Assembly (NCBI RefSeq): GCF_001813675.1 | Contig: NZ_KV813661.1 | Coordinates: 23,801 to 87,800 of the forward strand | Source of the DNA: Streptococcus sp. HMSC078D09 | GTDB lineage: Bacteria; Bacillota; Bacilli; Lactobacillales; Streptococcaceae | DNA: 64,000 bases | Direction of reading: 5' to 3' | Shown: positions 26,349 through 35,886 of the stretch, piece after piece | Position numbering within the stretch: the stretch's first letter is position 1 | Layout: every line of letters begins with the position of its first letter | Notes under the pieces: model-generated | The model's input: the letters and a program-made list of their open reading frames with translations, nothing else | Told to the model about the DNA's origin: nothing | Database searches by the model: none | Program-made: the position numbers and the translations under genes

Positions 26349-28325
26349 ATGAACAAAGGGAAGGTACTCTTAGCTACCAGCGCTCTGCTTTTATCAGCTG
26401 GTGTACTGGCAGCCTGCTCAGGAGGAAAATCTGGAAGTCCCGGCGATCAGACTTTTAGCTATGTCTATACCCAGGATCCGGATACTCTCGACTATTCGAT
26501 TTCTAATAAAAAATCGACTTCCGAGTTTACAGGAAATGCGATAGATGGCTTGTTGGAAGTGGACAAGTACGGGAACTTGATCCCATCGCTTGCTAAAGAC
26601 TGGACTGTTTCCAAGGATGGCTTGACCTATACTTATAAACTCCGTAAAGGGGTCAAATGGATGACTTCTGAAGGGGAAGAATATGGAGAAGTCAAGGCTC
26701 AAGACTTTGTCACAGGTCTCAAGCACGCGGCAGACAAGAAATCACAAGCGATTTACTTGGTCCAAAAATCTGTCAAAGGCTTGGATGATTATGTATCAGG
26801 GAAGACATCTGATTTCTCAACTGTTGGTGTAAAAGCTATTGATGATTACACCGTTCAATATACTTTGAGTCAACCAGAAAGTTTCTGGAATTCTAAGACT
26901 ACGATGGGGATCCTGATGCCGGTCAACGAAGAATTCTTGAAATCCAAGGGAGATGATTACGGTCAAGGAACCTCTCCGTCTAGTATCCTCTACTGCGGAC
27001 CTTATTTGATCAAATCCATTACTTCGAAATCTTCTGCGATATTAGAAAAAAATCCAACCTACTGGGATGCGGAAAATGTCAAGATCAGTAAAGTCAAACT
27101 GACCTATTATGATGGTCAAGACTCCGAGTCTCTGATCCGTGGATTTGATAACGGTGACTATACAGTTGCCCGTGTTTTCCCAAATGGTTCCAACTATAAG
27201 AGTGTAGAGAAGAAGCATAAGGACGACATCGTCTATACTGACCAAGGTTCCTCAACCTATAACCTTTCCTTCAACATTGACCGTCAGGCCTATGAAATCA
27301 CAAAGAAGACCACGGATGCTCAAAAGGCCTCTACCAAGAAAGCAATCTTGAACAAGGACTTCCGTCAAGCTATTATGTTTGCCTTCAACCGCAAGGCTTA
27401 TGTAGCGCAAACTAACGGGGAAGCGGGTGCCAATAAGGTGATCCGTAATACCTTTACGCCACCAAACTTTGTCCAAATCGATGGCAAACAATTTGGTGAT
27501 GCAGTAGAAAAAGACTTAGAAGCTTATGGGGATGAATGGAAAGGGGTCTCTGTCGCAGATGGAAAAGACACCCTCTACAATCCAAGCAAGGCCAAAGAAG
27601 AGTTTGCCAAAGCTAAGGCAGAATTGCAGTCTCAAGGAGTTGAATTCCCAATTCATTTAGACCTTCCAACTTCTTCGACTTATACGGAAGGAATCAAACA
27701 AGCCCAATCCTTCAAACAGTCGATTGAATCTACATTGGGAGCAGAAAATATTGTCATCGATCTGAATATGGTTTCTGAGGATGATCTTCAACGAGTGACT
27801 TACTTTGCTGAAAATGCTTCCCAACAAGACTGGGATCTAAACAATAACTTGGGCTGGGGACCAGACTATACGGACCCATCTTCTTACATCGACATCACCA
27901 GTGGTAAATCTGGTGAAAATGCCAATTCTTACTTTGGATTCGATGCTGGTACGGATAATGCGGCGGCAAAAGCAGCTGGCTTTGATGAGTACAATCAATT
28001 AATTGAGGACGCTCAAAAAGAAAACACTGATGTGAACAAGCGTTATGAAAAATATGCTGCGGCTCAGGCTTGGTTGACCGATAGCGCCCTCTTGATTCCG
28101 ATTCATTCGGATGGGGCTTCTCCAGTCGTTCGTAAGACTGTACCATACTCTGCAGCCTTTGCTTGGACAGGCCACAAGGGTCAAACCTTTAACTATAAGT
28201 ATTTAGAAGTTCAAGACAAGGTCGTATCGGCTAAAGACTACGACAAAGCGCGTGAACAATGGAAGAAAGAAAAAGAAAAATCCAATAAAAAAGCGCAAGA
28301 AGAACTTGAAAAGCATGTGAAATAG
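26349..28325 (+). CDS. Oligopeptide ABC transporter substrate-binding lipoprotein (AmiA/AliA-like)
   Basis: A 658-aa lipoprotein with lipobox LAAC, then SBP_bac_5 domains (FSYVYTQDPDTLDYSI at the start, a typical dipeptide/oligopeptide binding entry). No permease or ATPase lies nearby, so it probably feeds the Ami/Opp transporter encoded elsewhere, as AliA and AliB do in pneumococcus. The ATG at 26349 follows GAGGTGA; an in-frame GTG three codons earlier overlaps that site. A cre-like site sits in the promoter. Confidence 0.92.
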   Translation: MNKGKVLLATSALLLSAGVLAACSGGKSGSPGDQTFSYVYTQDPDTLDYSISNKKSTSEFTGNAIDGLLEVDKYGNLIPSLAKDWTVSKDGLTYTYKLRKGVKWMTSEGEEYGEVKAQDFVTGLKHAADKKSQAIYLVQKSVKGLDDYVSGKTSDFSTVGVKAIDDYTVQYTLSQPESFWNSKTTMGILMPVNEEFLKSKGDDYGQGTSPSSILYCGPYLIKSITSKSSAILEKNPTYWDAENVKISKVKLTYYDGQDSESLIRGFDNGDYTVARVFPNGSNYKSVEKKHKDDIVYTDQGSSTYNLSFNIDRQAYEITKKTTDAQKASTKKAILNKDFRQAIMFAFNRKAYVAQTNGEAGANKVIRNTFTPPNFVQIDGKQFGDAVEKDLEAYGDEWKGVSVADGKDTLYNPSKAKEEFAKAKAELQSQGVEFPIHLDLPTSSTYTEGIKQAQSFKQSIESTLGAENIVIDLNMVSEDDLQRVTYFAENASQQDWDLNNNLGWGPDYTDPSSYIDITSGKSGENANSYFGFDAGTDNAAAKAAGFDEYNQLIEDAQKENTDVNKRYEKYAAAQAWLTDSALLIPIHSDGASPVVRKTVPYSAAFAWTGHKGQTFNYKYLEVQDKVVSAKDYDKAREQWKKEKEKSNKKAQEELEKHVK

Positions 28326-28349
28326 ACTTTTCTTGAAGAAAACAGGAGA

Positions 28350-28379
28350 GACAGGTCCCGTATGGGACCTGTCTTTTTC
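28350..28379 (+). terminator. Terminator
   Basis: GACAGGTCCC pairs with GGGACCTGTC over a 4-nt loop, followed by five T. Confidence 0.9.
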
Positions 28380-28448
28380 TTCGTCTGAACCTTTAAAAAT
28401 CGCCTAAAAATGGTATAATAGGAGCATCACGAAAATTGGAGAGACGCT

Positions 28449-30950
28449 ATGAGTTTTTACAATCATAAAGAAATCGAGCCTAAGTGGCAAAAATACTGGG
28501 CTGACCATCACACCTTTAAGACAGGAACAGATGCTTCAAAACCTAAGTTTTATGCATTGGACATGTTCCCTTACCCATCTGGAGCGGGTCTTCACGTAGG
28601 ACACCCAGAAGGCTACACAGCGACGGATATCCTTAGCCGTTTCAAACGTGCGCAAGGCTACAATGTCCTTCACCCAATGGGATGGGATGCTTTTGGTTTG
28701 CCTGCAGAGCAATATGCTATGGATACGGGAAATGACCCAGCGGAATTCACAGCAGAAAACATTGCCAACTTCAAACGCCAAATCAATGCGCTTGGCTTCT
28801 CTTACGACTGGGATCGTGAAGTCAATACGACAGATCCAAATTACTACAAGTGGACGCAATGGATTTTCACTAAGCTTTATGAAAAAGGCTTGGCCTATGA
28901 AGCAGAAGTGCCAGTCAACTGGGTTGAGGAACTAGGCACAGCTATCGCCAACGAAGAAGTTCTTCCAGATGGAACATCTGAGCGTGGTGGCTATCCAGTT
29001 GTCCGTAAACCAATGCGCCAATGGATGCTCAAAATCACTGCCTATGCGGAGCGCTTGCTGGCTGACTTGGATGATCTTGACTGGCCAGAGTCTATCAAGG
29101 ACATGCAACGCAACTGGATTGGGAAATCAACTGGTGCTAACGTTACTTTCAAAGTAAAAGGGACTGACAAGGAATTCACCGTCTTTACAACTCGTCCGGA
29201 TACCCTCTTTGGTGCGACCTTCACTGTTTTGGCGCCTGAACATGAACTAGTAGATGCCATCACAACACCGGAACAAGCTGAAGCTGTAGCGGACTACAAA
29301 CACCAAGCCAGCCTCAAATCAGACTTGGCTCGTACAGACCTTGCCAAGGAAAAAACAGGGGTTTGGACGGGTGCTTATGCGATCAACCCTGTCAATGGCA
29401 AAGAAATTCCAATCTGGATTGCCGACTATGTTCTTGCTAGCTACGGAACAGGTGCTGTTATGGCCGTACCTGCTCACGATGAGCGTGACTGGGAATTTGC
29501 TAAACAATTTGGACTTCCAATCGTAGAAGTCTTGGAAGGTGGAAACGTAGCAGAAGCTGCCTACACAGAAGATGGCCTTCACGTCAACTCTGACTTCTTG
29601 AACGGTCTCAACAAAGAAGAAGCGATTGCTAAAATCGTGTCTTGGCTAGAAGAAAAAGGCTTTGGTCAAGAAAAGGTTACCTATCGTCTCCGCGACTGGC
29701 TCTTTAGCCGTCAACGCTACTGGGGTGAACCAATCCCAATCATTCATTGGGAAGACGGAACTTCAACAGCTGTTCCAGAAAGTGAATTGCCACTTGTCTT
29801 GCCAGTCACCAAGGACATCCGTCCTTCAGGTACTGGTGAAAGCCCATTAGCTAACTTGACAGACTGGCTGGAAGTGACTCGTGAGGATGGCGTCAAAGGT
29901 CGTCGTGAAACCAATACTATGCCACAATGGGCGGGTTCAAGCTGGTACTACCTTCGCTATATCGACCCACACAACACTGAGAAATTGGCTGATGAGGACC
30001 TCCTCAAACAATGGTTGCCAGTAGATATCTACGTAGGTGGTGCAGAGCACGCTGTGCTTCACTTGCTTTACGCTCGTTTCTGGCATAAATTCCTCTATGA
30101 CCTCGGTGTTGTTCCAACCAAAGAGCCCTTCCAAAAACTCTTTAACCAAGGAATGATTTTGGGAACAAGCTACCGTGACCACCGTGGGGCACTTGTGGCA
30201 ACTGACAAGGTTGAAAAACGTGACGGTTCCTTCTTCCATGTGGAAACAGGAGAAGAATTGGAGCAAGCACCAGCCAAGATGTCTAAATCCCTCAAGAACG
30301 TGGTTAACCCAGACGATGTGGTGGAACAATACGGTGCTGATACCCTTCGTGTCTATGAAATGTTCATGGGACCACTTGATGCTTCCATCGCTTGGTCAGA
30401 AGAAGGTCTGGAAGGAAGCCGTAAATTCCTTGATCGTGTTTACCGTTTGATTACAAGTAAAGAAATCGTTGCGGAAAACAATGGCGCTCTAGACAAGGTT
30501 TATAACGAAACCGTTAAAGCTGTCACAGAGCAAATCGAGTCTATGAAATTCAACACAGCCATTGCCCAGCTCATGGTCTTTGTCAATGCTGCTAACAAGG
30601 AAGATAAACTCTATGTGGATTACGCCAAAGGCTTCATCCAATTGATTGCTCCATTTGCCCCTCACTTGGCAGAAGAACTCTGGCAAACAGTGGCAGCAAC
30701 AGGTGAGTCAATCTCTTACGTAGCTTGGCCAACATGGGACGAAAGAAAATTGATTGAAGACGAAATCGAAATCGTCGTTCAAATCAAAGGAAAAGTCCGT
30801 GCTAAACTCATGGTCGCAAAAGACCTTTCTCGTGAAGAATTGCAAGAAGTCGCTCTAGCTGACGACAAAGTCAAGGCAGAGATTGATGGCAAAGAAATCG
30901 TGAAAGTGATTAGTGTACCGAACAAACTTGTTAACATCGTTGTGAAATAA
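28449..30950 (+). CDS. leuS: Leucyl-tRNA synthetase
   Basis: An 833-aa class I synthetase. The HIGH-type motif is in [13 protein letters not shown] near residue 50, the editing (CP1) domain contains [13 protein letters not shown], and the KMSKS motif is in [12 protein letters not shown] near residue 617. The C-terminal anticodon domain ends [10 protein letters not shown]. It charges tRNA-Leu. The upstream gap of 123 bp has a terminator and a -10, with no T-box leader visible. Confidence 0.98.
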   Translation: MSFYNHKEIEPKWQKYWADHHTFKTGTDASKPKFYALDMFPYPSGAGLHVGHPEGYTATDILSRFKRAQGYNVLHPMGWDAFGLPAEQYAMDTGNDPAEFTAENIANFKRQINALGFSYDWDREVNTTDPNYYKWTQWIFTKLYEKGLAYEAEVPVNWVEELGTAIANEEVLPDGTSERGGYPVVRKPMRQWMLKITAYAERLLADLDDLDWPESIKDMQRNWIGKSTGANVTFKVKGTDKEFTVFTTRPDTLFGATFTVLAPEHELVDAITTPEQAEAVADYKHQASLKSDLARTDLAKEKTGVWTGAYAINPVNGKEIPIWIADYVLASYGTGAVMAVPAHDERDWEFAKQFGLPIVEVLEGGNVAEAAYTEDGLHVNSDFLNGLNKEEAIAKIVSWLEEKGFGQEKVTYRLRDWLFSRQRYWGEPIPIIHWEDGTSTAVPESELPLVLPVTKDIRPSGTGESPLANLTDWLEVTREDGVKGRRETNTMPQWAGSSWYYLRYIDPHNTEKLADEDLLKQWLPVDIYVGGAEHAVLHLLYARFWHKFLYDLGVVPTKEPFQKLFNQGMILGTSYRDHRGALVATDKVEKRDGSFFHVETGEELEQAPAKMSKSLKNVVNPDDVVEQYGADTLRVYEMFMGPLDASIAWSEEGLEGSRKFLDRVYRLITSKEIVAENNGALDKVYNETVKAVTEQIESMKFNTAIAQLMVFVNAANKEDKLYVDYAKGFIQLIAPFAPHLAEELWQTVAATGESISYVAWPTWDERKLIEDEIEIVVQIKGKVRAKLMVAKDLSREELQEVALADDKVKAEIDGKEIVKVISVPNKLVNIVVK

Positions 30951-30956
30951 AATTAA

Positions 30957-30990
30957 AATTCCTTCAGAGCTAAGTTCTGGAGGATTTTTT
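30957..30990 (+). terminator. Terminator of leuS
   Basis: An imperfect stem (CCTTCAGAG with TTCTGGAGG) is followed by six T. Confidence 0.75.
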
Positions 30991-31011
30991 CGTTTGGTTG
31001 ATTAAGGATCA

Positions 31012-31049
31012 AAAAAGCTTCGGTAGGAAGAACCCTACCGAGGCTTTTT
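31012..31049 (-). terminator. Terminator of the cbiMQO operon
   Basis: AAAAAGCTTCGGTAGG pairs with CCTACCGAGGCTTTTT. T-runs exist on both strands, so it can also back up leuS termination. Confidence 0.88.
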
Positions 31050-31773
31050 AACATGTTGAAAACGATTGTTGAATATCTGGATGATTTTCCCAATCAGCTC
31101 GATTGTAGCTTCCTGTAATGGTGTGCTCTTCAGAAAAGAGCAGAACCCGTTCCACAATCGGAGCAATTTGCTCGAAATGGTGGGAGGAAATCACAATTGT
31201 TTTTCCAGCTGTTTTTAGTTCTTGCAGCAAGGTGACAATCAGCTTCTGGTATTTTGGCGAGAGGCCGTTAAAAGGCTCGTCAAATAGCAAGAGACTAGGA
31301 TTCATGGTGAGGACACTGGCGATAGCGACTAGCTTCTTTTCGCCACCAGAAAGATGGTAGGGAATGCGATCTCTCAGGTGTTCAATCTCTAAAAGACCGA
31401 GCGTATCCTTGACGCGTTGTTGGACTTCGGTTTCGGCTAAACCTAATTGGCGTGGCCCAAAAGCCAGTTCATCATAGACACTTGTATTGAACAATTGGGT
31501 ATCGCTGTTCTGAAAAATGAGTCCAACCTGCTGGAAGAGTTGCCCAGCACGATGGGGATCTTTCAAGAAGTCTTGGTCAATGGTCCAGTCCTTGAAGTGG
31601 TACTGACCAGAAGAGAGGGGCAAGAGTCCAACCAGAATTTTAAAAAGGGTAGATTTTCCCGCTCCGTTTGGACCCATCAGGCCAACGGTTTCCCCCTTTT
31701 GGATCTGGAGTTGAATATCATGGATTCCAGTCTCCTCGGTGTAGTGGTAATTTCCATCTTGAATGCGAATCAT
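31048..31773 (-). CDS. cbiO: ECF transporter ATPase for cobalt/nickel
   Basis: A 241-aa ATPase: Walker [10 protein letters not shown], signature LSGGEKK, Walker B LLLFDEPFNGLSP. The Q-loop QVGLIFQNSDTQLF and DELAFGPRQLGL match CbiO-type energy-coupling factor ATPases. It is the third gene of an operon with CbiQ and CbiM, with a 12-bp gap after cbiQ. Confidence 0.93.
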   Translation of the reverse strand: MIRIQDGNYHYTEETGIHDIQLQIQKGETVGLMGPNGAGKSTLFKILVGLLPLSSGQYHFKDWTIDQDFLKDPHRAGQLFQQVGLIFQNSDTQLFNTSVYDELAFGPRQLGLAETEVQQRVKDTLGLLEIEHLRDRIPYHLSGGEKKLVAIASVLTMNPSLLLFDEPFNGLSPKYQKLIVTLLQELKTAGKTIVISSHHFEQIAPIVERVLLFSEEHTITGSYNRADWENHPDIQQSFSTC

Positions 31774-31785
31774 ATACTTTCCTTT

Positions 31786-32574
31786 CTAGCCAAGTAAGAT
31801 CGTGAAGGTCGTGAGAACTGCCAATTCCAATAGGAAAAAGACGTCTTCCTTCTTCCAGTGGAAGGCTTCTTTGCGCTTTGTATCCATGCCGTAGCCTCGA
31901 AGAATCATCGCTTCGTACACTTCTTTTGTATGGTTTTTTGTGGATAGGTACAAGAGACCAAGGAGGGAGCCAAAGAGATTGAGATTCACCTTTTGCCCAA
32001 CTGTTCTCAGCTGGACGCATTCGATCTGTTGTTGCAAGTGTTTCCCTAAGATATAGCCATATTTGAGTGTGATATCAATGGTTTGCACAAAGGTTTTTGG
32101 AACACGTAACTGACGAAGGGCCTCGACCAGTTGCACACTTGTCGTTGTGGCTAGAAAGAGGGAAATATTGAGGACAATCATCCCTGCACGTAGCAAAAAG
32201 AGCCCTCCATTTTGAAATCCTTGAAATAAGATGCTAGGTAATATCACAATTGTGGAAATCAGCAGCACCTTGAACAGGACCTTAAAGAGGTGGAGTAGGA
32301 CCTCTCCAGGAAGCATGGCAATGTGCATTAACAAAAGGATACCAATCAACCACAGTTGGATGGGATGGTGGGCAGTCGTAATGAGAATGGCTAGAATTAA
32401 AAAGGAAACGAGTCGCATCCAAGACGAAGTTTTGGCCTTGAATGCGGGCGTCGTTTGTTTCATTTTGCCAAGAAAGTGGCGCAATGTTTGAAGATTCATT
32501 TGTAAATAGTGATGGCTTTTGGATGCTTCAAGAGTTGCTTGCTCTTGATGAAGCCAGTCAGGGAGTTTACGCAT
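31786..32574 (-). CDS. cbiQ: ECF transporter transmembrane protein CbiQ
   Basis: A 262-aa membrane protein with about five hydrophobic helices. The coupling motif region near residue 170 (DITLKYGYILGKHLQQQIECVQLR and the later YEAMILRGYGM, an ARG-type helix) is typical of the CbiQ T-component that connects the ATPase to the metal-specific S-component. The start overlaps the end of cbiM by 8 bp. Confidence 0.92.
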   Translation of the reverse strand: MRKLPDWLHQEQATLEASKSHHYLQMNLQTLRHFLGKMKQTTPAFKAKTSSWMRLVSFLILAILITTAHHPIQLWLIGILLLMHIAMLPGEVLLHLFKVLFKVLLISTIVILPSILFQGFQNGGLFLLRAGMIVLNISLFLATTTSVQLVEALRQLRVPKTFVQTIDITLKYGYILGKHLQQQIECVQLRTVGQKVNLNLFGSLLGLLYLSTKNHTKEVYEAMILRGYGMDTKRKEAFHWKKEDVFFLLELAVLTTFTILLG

Positions 32575-33550
32575 GAGAAGTTTTTTCTCCGTTCATTGAT
32601 CGAATGATTTTACTGATGATATAGAAGATAAGGACGGCTGTCACGGCTGAGAGAATATAGCCGATCGCAATTTTAGTTCCAGGAATGGTGTAATCACTAA
32701 ACAAGGCATCAAATGAGAATCCATTTTTGATCCCTGTTGGAACTTTGCCATGAAGCAGGCTACCCAATTCTTCAGCAGACCATTCACCAAAGGCTGTCCC
32801 ATCTGCGAGAAGTCCAAGTGGGCTGAGGACGATCAAAGCAAGGAGCACCCAGCGAATTTTTTTAACGAATGAAGTTGTATTGACTGAACTTGGTGTGTAC
32901 AACTCTGTAGGAGCGACTTGTTTGACAAAACGGTAAATCACAAAGGTGAAGAAGGCTTCGACCCAACCTGCTACAAGGAGGTGAGCTCCCAACATGGCAG
33001 GTACGGTAATACTCAATCCATAAGGGTTATAGAGCGGCTGACCAGCTTCTGAAGCGATGAGTGGTTGCAAGCCAAGTTCAATCCCTGTTAAGAGAGCTGC
33101 GGCGTTGATGGCGACATAGGAACCCACGATCACTCCAAGAGATTCGTGATGGTGTTTGCGGAACCAACTGTAAATCCCATAGCCGATAAAAGGCATGGCA
33201 ACAGCCATATTGAAGATATTAGCTCCAAGGGCTAGGATTCCTCCATCTCCAAATAAGAAGGCCTGGAGGATCAAGGCGACAGATAAGGCTAGGGAAGCTG
33301 CATAGGGACCAATCAGGATGGCTAGAAGAGCACCACCGACAGCGTGAGCCGTTGTCCCCCCTGGAACTGGGACATTAAACATCATTAACAAGAAGGATAA
33401 AGAAGCTGCGACACCAAGCATAGGGGCCAATTCTTTATTTTCCTTTAATTGAACTTTGACTTTGGCAATGGATAGGCCAATCGCAGGGGCAGCCGCTACA
33501 GCTAAGAGGGCACAACTTGCAGGACTCAAATAATTATCTGGGATATGCAT
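32567..33550 (-). CDS. cbiM: Cobalt/nickel ECF S-component CbiM/NikM with fused C-terminal helix
   Basis: A 327-aa protein with about nine membrane helices. The N-terminus MHIPDNYLSP is the signature; His2 and the free amino end bind the metal, so the start position matters. The ATG at 33550 puts His at position 2 and has GGAG 8 nt upstream; the GTG one codon earlier would shift it. The CbiM domain runs to about residue 225 (VPGGTTAHAVGGALLA), then a linker and a CbiN/PDGLE-like extra segment. It imports Ni or Co. No urease, hydrogenase or cobalamin gene is in the window. Confidence 0.9.
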   Translation of the reverse strand: MHIPDNYLSPASCALLAVAAAPAIGLSIAKVKVQLKENKELAPMLGVAASLSFLLMMFNVPVPGGTTAHAVGGALLAILIGPYAASLALSVALILQAFLFGDGGILALGANIFNMAVAMPFIGYGIYSWFRKHHHESLGVIVGSYVAINAAALLTGIELGLQPLIASEAGQPLYNPYGLSITVPAMLGAHLLVAGWVEAFFTFVIYRFVKQVAPTELYTPSSVNTTSFVKKIRWVLLALIVLSPLGLLADGTAFGEWSAEELGSLLHGKVPTGIKNGFSFDALFSDYTIPGTKIAIGYILSAVTAVLIFYIISKIIRSMNGEKTSHA

Positions 33551-33628
33551 CACAAATACTCCGATCTTTCTATAGTACAGTTAACAGATTACCACATCGT
33601 AAAACCAAGTGTCGTTACAAAAGGAGTT

Positions 33629-33671
33629 TAACATTTGTTACTATTATAGCGAATTTTTGACCGTATTCCAA
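33629..33671 (-). promoter_or_regulatory. cbiM promoter with operator-like palindrome
   Basis: On the minus strand: -35 TTGGAA (33666-33671), 17 bp, -10 TATAAT (33643-33648). The perfect palindrome TAACATTTGTTA (33629-33640) lies directly after the -10 over the start site, where a repressor would act. No cobalamin riboswitch was seen in 33551-33660. Confidence 0.7.
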
Positions 33672-33756
33672 AGAAGTTTGTGTAAAAGGGGTAAAAAAGT
33701 CTGATCATTTGGAGTTGTGCATGAATTTTTTGAAGAGCCTCTTAGAAAAAAATGTT

Positions 33757-33828
33757 ATTTCTATATCGAAATAGTTGACAGATGTAATAAGCAGTGGTAC
33801 AATGACTTTGATATTTCGATATAGAAAT
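33757..33828 (+). promoter_or_regulatory. MarR-operon promoter between two inverted operator boxes
   Basis: -35 TTGACA (33775-33780), 17 bp, -10 TACAAT (33798-33803). Left box ATTTCTATATCGAAATA (33757-33773) and right box TATTTCGATATAGAAAT (33812-33828) are exact reverse complements of each other, and each has TTTC...GAAA palindrome ends. This is the expected site for the MarR protein encoded next. Confidence 0.88.
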
Positions 33829-33842
33829 AAAAAGGAGACAAA

Positions 33843-34292
33843 ATGGACAAGATGCAAGGGGGCTACCAAGCTTTACAGATACGCTTATTGAACGGGCGAC
33901 TTTTTCAAAAACTCTTGAGCAAGGAACCAGATGCTCAATATAGAAGTGAACAAGGGAAAATTTTAACGATTTTGTGGAAGCAAGAGTTGGGGTGCGCTAC
34001 TGCGACAGATATCGCTCTTGCGACGGGTCTAGCTAATAATACATTGACCAGTATGGTTAAGAAATTGGAAGAACAAGGCTTGGTCACGATTCAACCTTGC
34101 ACGCAGGATAAAAGGAAAAAATATATCTCTTTGACAGACCTCGGTTGGGCGCAAAAAGAAATCGGTGACCGCGTTAGTAAAGAGTTGGGTGAAATTTTCT
34201 ACCAAGGTTTTTCAGATCAAGAAATTCAAGAATTTGAAGCCTATCAAGGGCGTATAATCTCAAATCTAAAAGCTAAAGAAAATGACATCTAA
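33843..34292 (+). CDS. MarR family transcriptional regulator
   Basis: A 149-aa winged-helix regulator. DNA-binding region: ATDIALATGLANNTLTSMVKKLEEQGLVTIQPCTQDKRKKYISLTDLG (recognition helix and wing), flanked by dimerisation helices. Cys46 and Cys84 could be redox-sensing, as in other quinone- or thiol-responsive MarR proteins, which would fit a reductase partner (inference). It is the first gene of an operon with a quinone-reductase-like gene and probably the betaine transporter, and it is preceded by two operator boxes. Confidence 0.92.
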   Translation: MDKMQGGYQALQIRLLNGRLFQKLLSKEPDAQYRSEQGKILTILWKQELGCATATDIALATGLANNTLTSMVKKLEEQGLVTIQPCTQDKRKKYISLTDLGWAQKEIGDRVSKELGEIFYQGFSDQEIQEFEAYQGRIISNLKAKENDI

Positions 34293-34310
34293 GAAAAGGA
34301 AGTAACAGTT

Positions 34311-35165
34311 ATGATTGGAATTACAGGTGTAACAGGGAAATTAGGTTCCTATGTGGCTGATCTTGTCGATCAGCAAGGAATTGCTTCTATCCATCTGGCA
34401 AGAAGCCCAGAGCGTGCAAAAGTCTACGCGTCTGCGGAAATCCGTAAAATAGTGTATACCAATACTCCAAAAGTGGTTGAGGCCTTGAAGGGGGTCGATA
34501 TCTTGTTGATGGTCTCTGCTCGGGAAAATCCAGAGCGTGTTGAGGAACACAAGAGTCTTTTAGATGCCGCAAAGCTTGCTGGGGTGCAGCATATTGTTTA
34601 TACCTCCTTTTATGGGGCAGATGAGAAGGCAACTTTTACATTGTCTCGAGATCATGCCCAGACGGAAGCCTATATCAAGGAGTTGGGGTTCACCTACACT
34701 TTTTTGAGAGATAATTTTTACTTGGACTTCTTGATTGATATGGCGCTTGAAAATGGAGAGATTCGTGGTCCAGCAGGAAGTGGGAAGGTTTCAGCAGTTG
34801 CCCGTAAGGACACATCTAGTGTTGCAGCAGAGATTCTTTTACATGCTAAGAAATGGGAAAATCAAACCTTGAATTTGACAGGGCCAGAGGATCTTTCCAT
34901 GGAAGAAATCGTAGCGCTTCTCTCAAAAGAGAGCGGTAAAACCATCGCGTATGTAGATGAATCAGTAGAAGAAGCCTATGAGTCACGGAAAAAATGGCCA
35001 GCACAAACTTGGGAGTATGATGCCTGGGTCAGTACCTATACAGCGATTAAAGCTGGAGAACAAGCTGGGGTTTCAACAGATGTCGAAAAAGTCCTAGGGT
35101 ATCCAGCAAGTAGCTTATTGGATATTCTTAGAGACAGAAAACTTATTGAGGAAAAATATGATTGA
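34311..35165 (+). CDS. NAD(P)H-binding NmrA/QOR2-like oxidoreductase
   Basis: A 284-aa Rossmann-fold protein of the atypical SDR (NmrA/YtfG) group: GITGVTGKLGSYVADLV at the start binds NAD(P)H, and VYTSFYGAD plus FTYTFLRDNFYLDFL are conserved. Related QOR2 enzymes reduce quinones. It is controlled by the MarR gene 18 bp upstream. Its last 8 bp overlap the ATG of the transporter ATPase. Confidence 0.88.
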   Translation: MIGITGVTGKLGSYVADLVDQQGIASIHLARSPERAKVYASAEIRKIVYTNTPKVVEALKGVDILLMVSARENPERVEEHKSLLDAAKLAGVQHIVYTSFYGADEKATFTLSRDHAQTEAYIKELGFTYTFLRDNFYLDFLIDMALENGEIRGPAGSGKVSAVARKDTSSVAAEILLHAKKWENQTLNLTGPEDLSMEEIVALLSKESGKTIAYVDESVEEAYESRKKWPAQTWEYDAWVSTYTAIKAGEQAGVSTDVEKVLGYPASSLLDILRDRKLIEEKYD

Positions 35166-35886
35166 ATACAAACATGTAGCCTTGCGCTACACGGATAAAA
35201 ACATTTTAAAAGATGTCAACCTCCGCATTGAAAATGGAGAATTTATGGTGCTAGTGGGTCCTTCAGGATCTGGAAAAACCACCATGATCAAGCTGGTCAA
35301 TCGTCTCTTGGAGCCGACTGATGGCAATATCTATATGGATGGGAAACGAATCAAGGACTATGATGAACGGGAGTTACGTCTCAGTACTGGCTATGTTCTT
35401 CAAGCCATTGCCCTATTTCCAAACTTGACCGTTGCTGAAAATATAGCTCTGATTCCTGAGATGAAGGGCTGGAGCAAGGAGCAAATCGCTTCGAAAACAG
35501 AAGAACTCTTGACCAAGGTGGGGCTTCCTGCGGCAGACTATGCTCATCGGTTACCAAGCGAGTTATCTGGTGGAGAGCAACAACGGATTGGCATTGTGCG
35601 AGCTATCATTGGGGAACCAAAGATTCTATTGATGGACGAACCTTTTTCGGCCTTGGATGCCATCTCCCGTAAGCAGTTGCAGACTCTTACCAAAGAATTG
35701 CACAAAGAATTCGGTATGACCACTATTTTTGTGACCCATGACACAGACGAGGCTTTGAAATTAGGCGACCGGATTGCGGTGCTACAGGAAGGAGAGATTG
35801 TGCAGGTGGCGGACCCTGAAACAATTTTACAAGCGCCTGCGACAGACTTTGTCGCAGATTTATTTGGAGGTGTTCACCATGTCTAA
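35158..35886 (+). CDS. opuBA: Glycine betaine/choline-type ABC transporter ATP-binding protein (OpuBA-like)
   Basis: A 242-aa ATPase: Walker [10 protein letters not shown], signature LSGGEQQR, Walker [12 protein letters not shown], switch VTHDTDEA. There are no C-terminal CBS domains, unlike OpuAA/OpuCA, so no ionic-strength sensor is visible. The ATG at 35158 follows GAGGA and overlaps the oxidoreductase stop; the 5'-longer frame is not preferred. The next gene overlaps by 8 bp. Confidence 0.85.
   Translation: MIEYKHVALRYTDKNILKDVNLRIENGEFMVLVGPSGSGKTTMIKLVNRLLEPTDGNIYMDGKRIKDYDERELRLSTGYVLQAIALFPNLTVAENIALIPEMKGWSKEQIASKTEELLTKVGLPAADYAHRLPSELSGGEQQRIGIVRAIIGEPKILLMDEPFSALDAISRKQLQTLTKELHKEFGMTTIFVTHDTDEALKLGDRIAVLQEGEIVQVADPETILQAPATDFVADLFGGVHHV

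Noticed and set aside
28326-28448. T-box leader of leuS
   Set aside because: Only 123 bp with a terminator of the upstream gene and a promoter; no T-box sequence seen.
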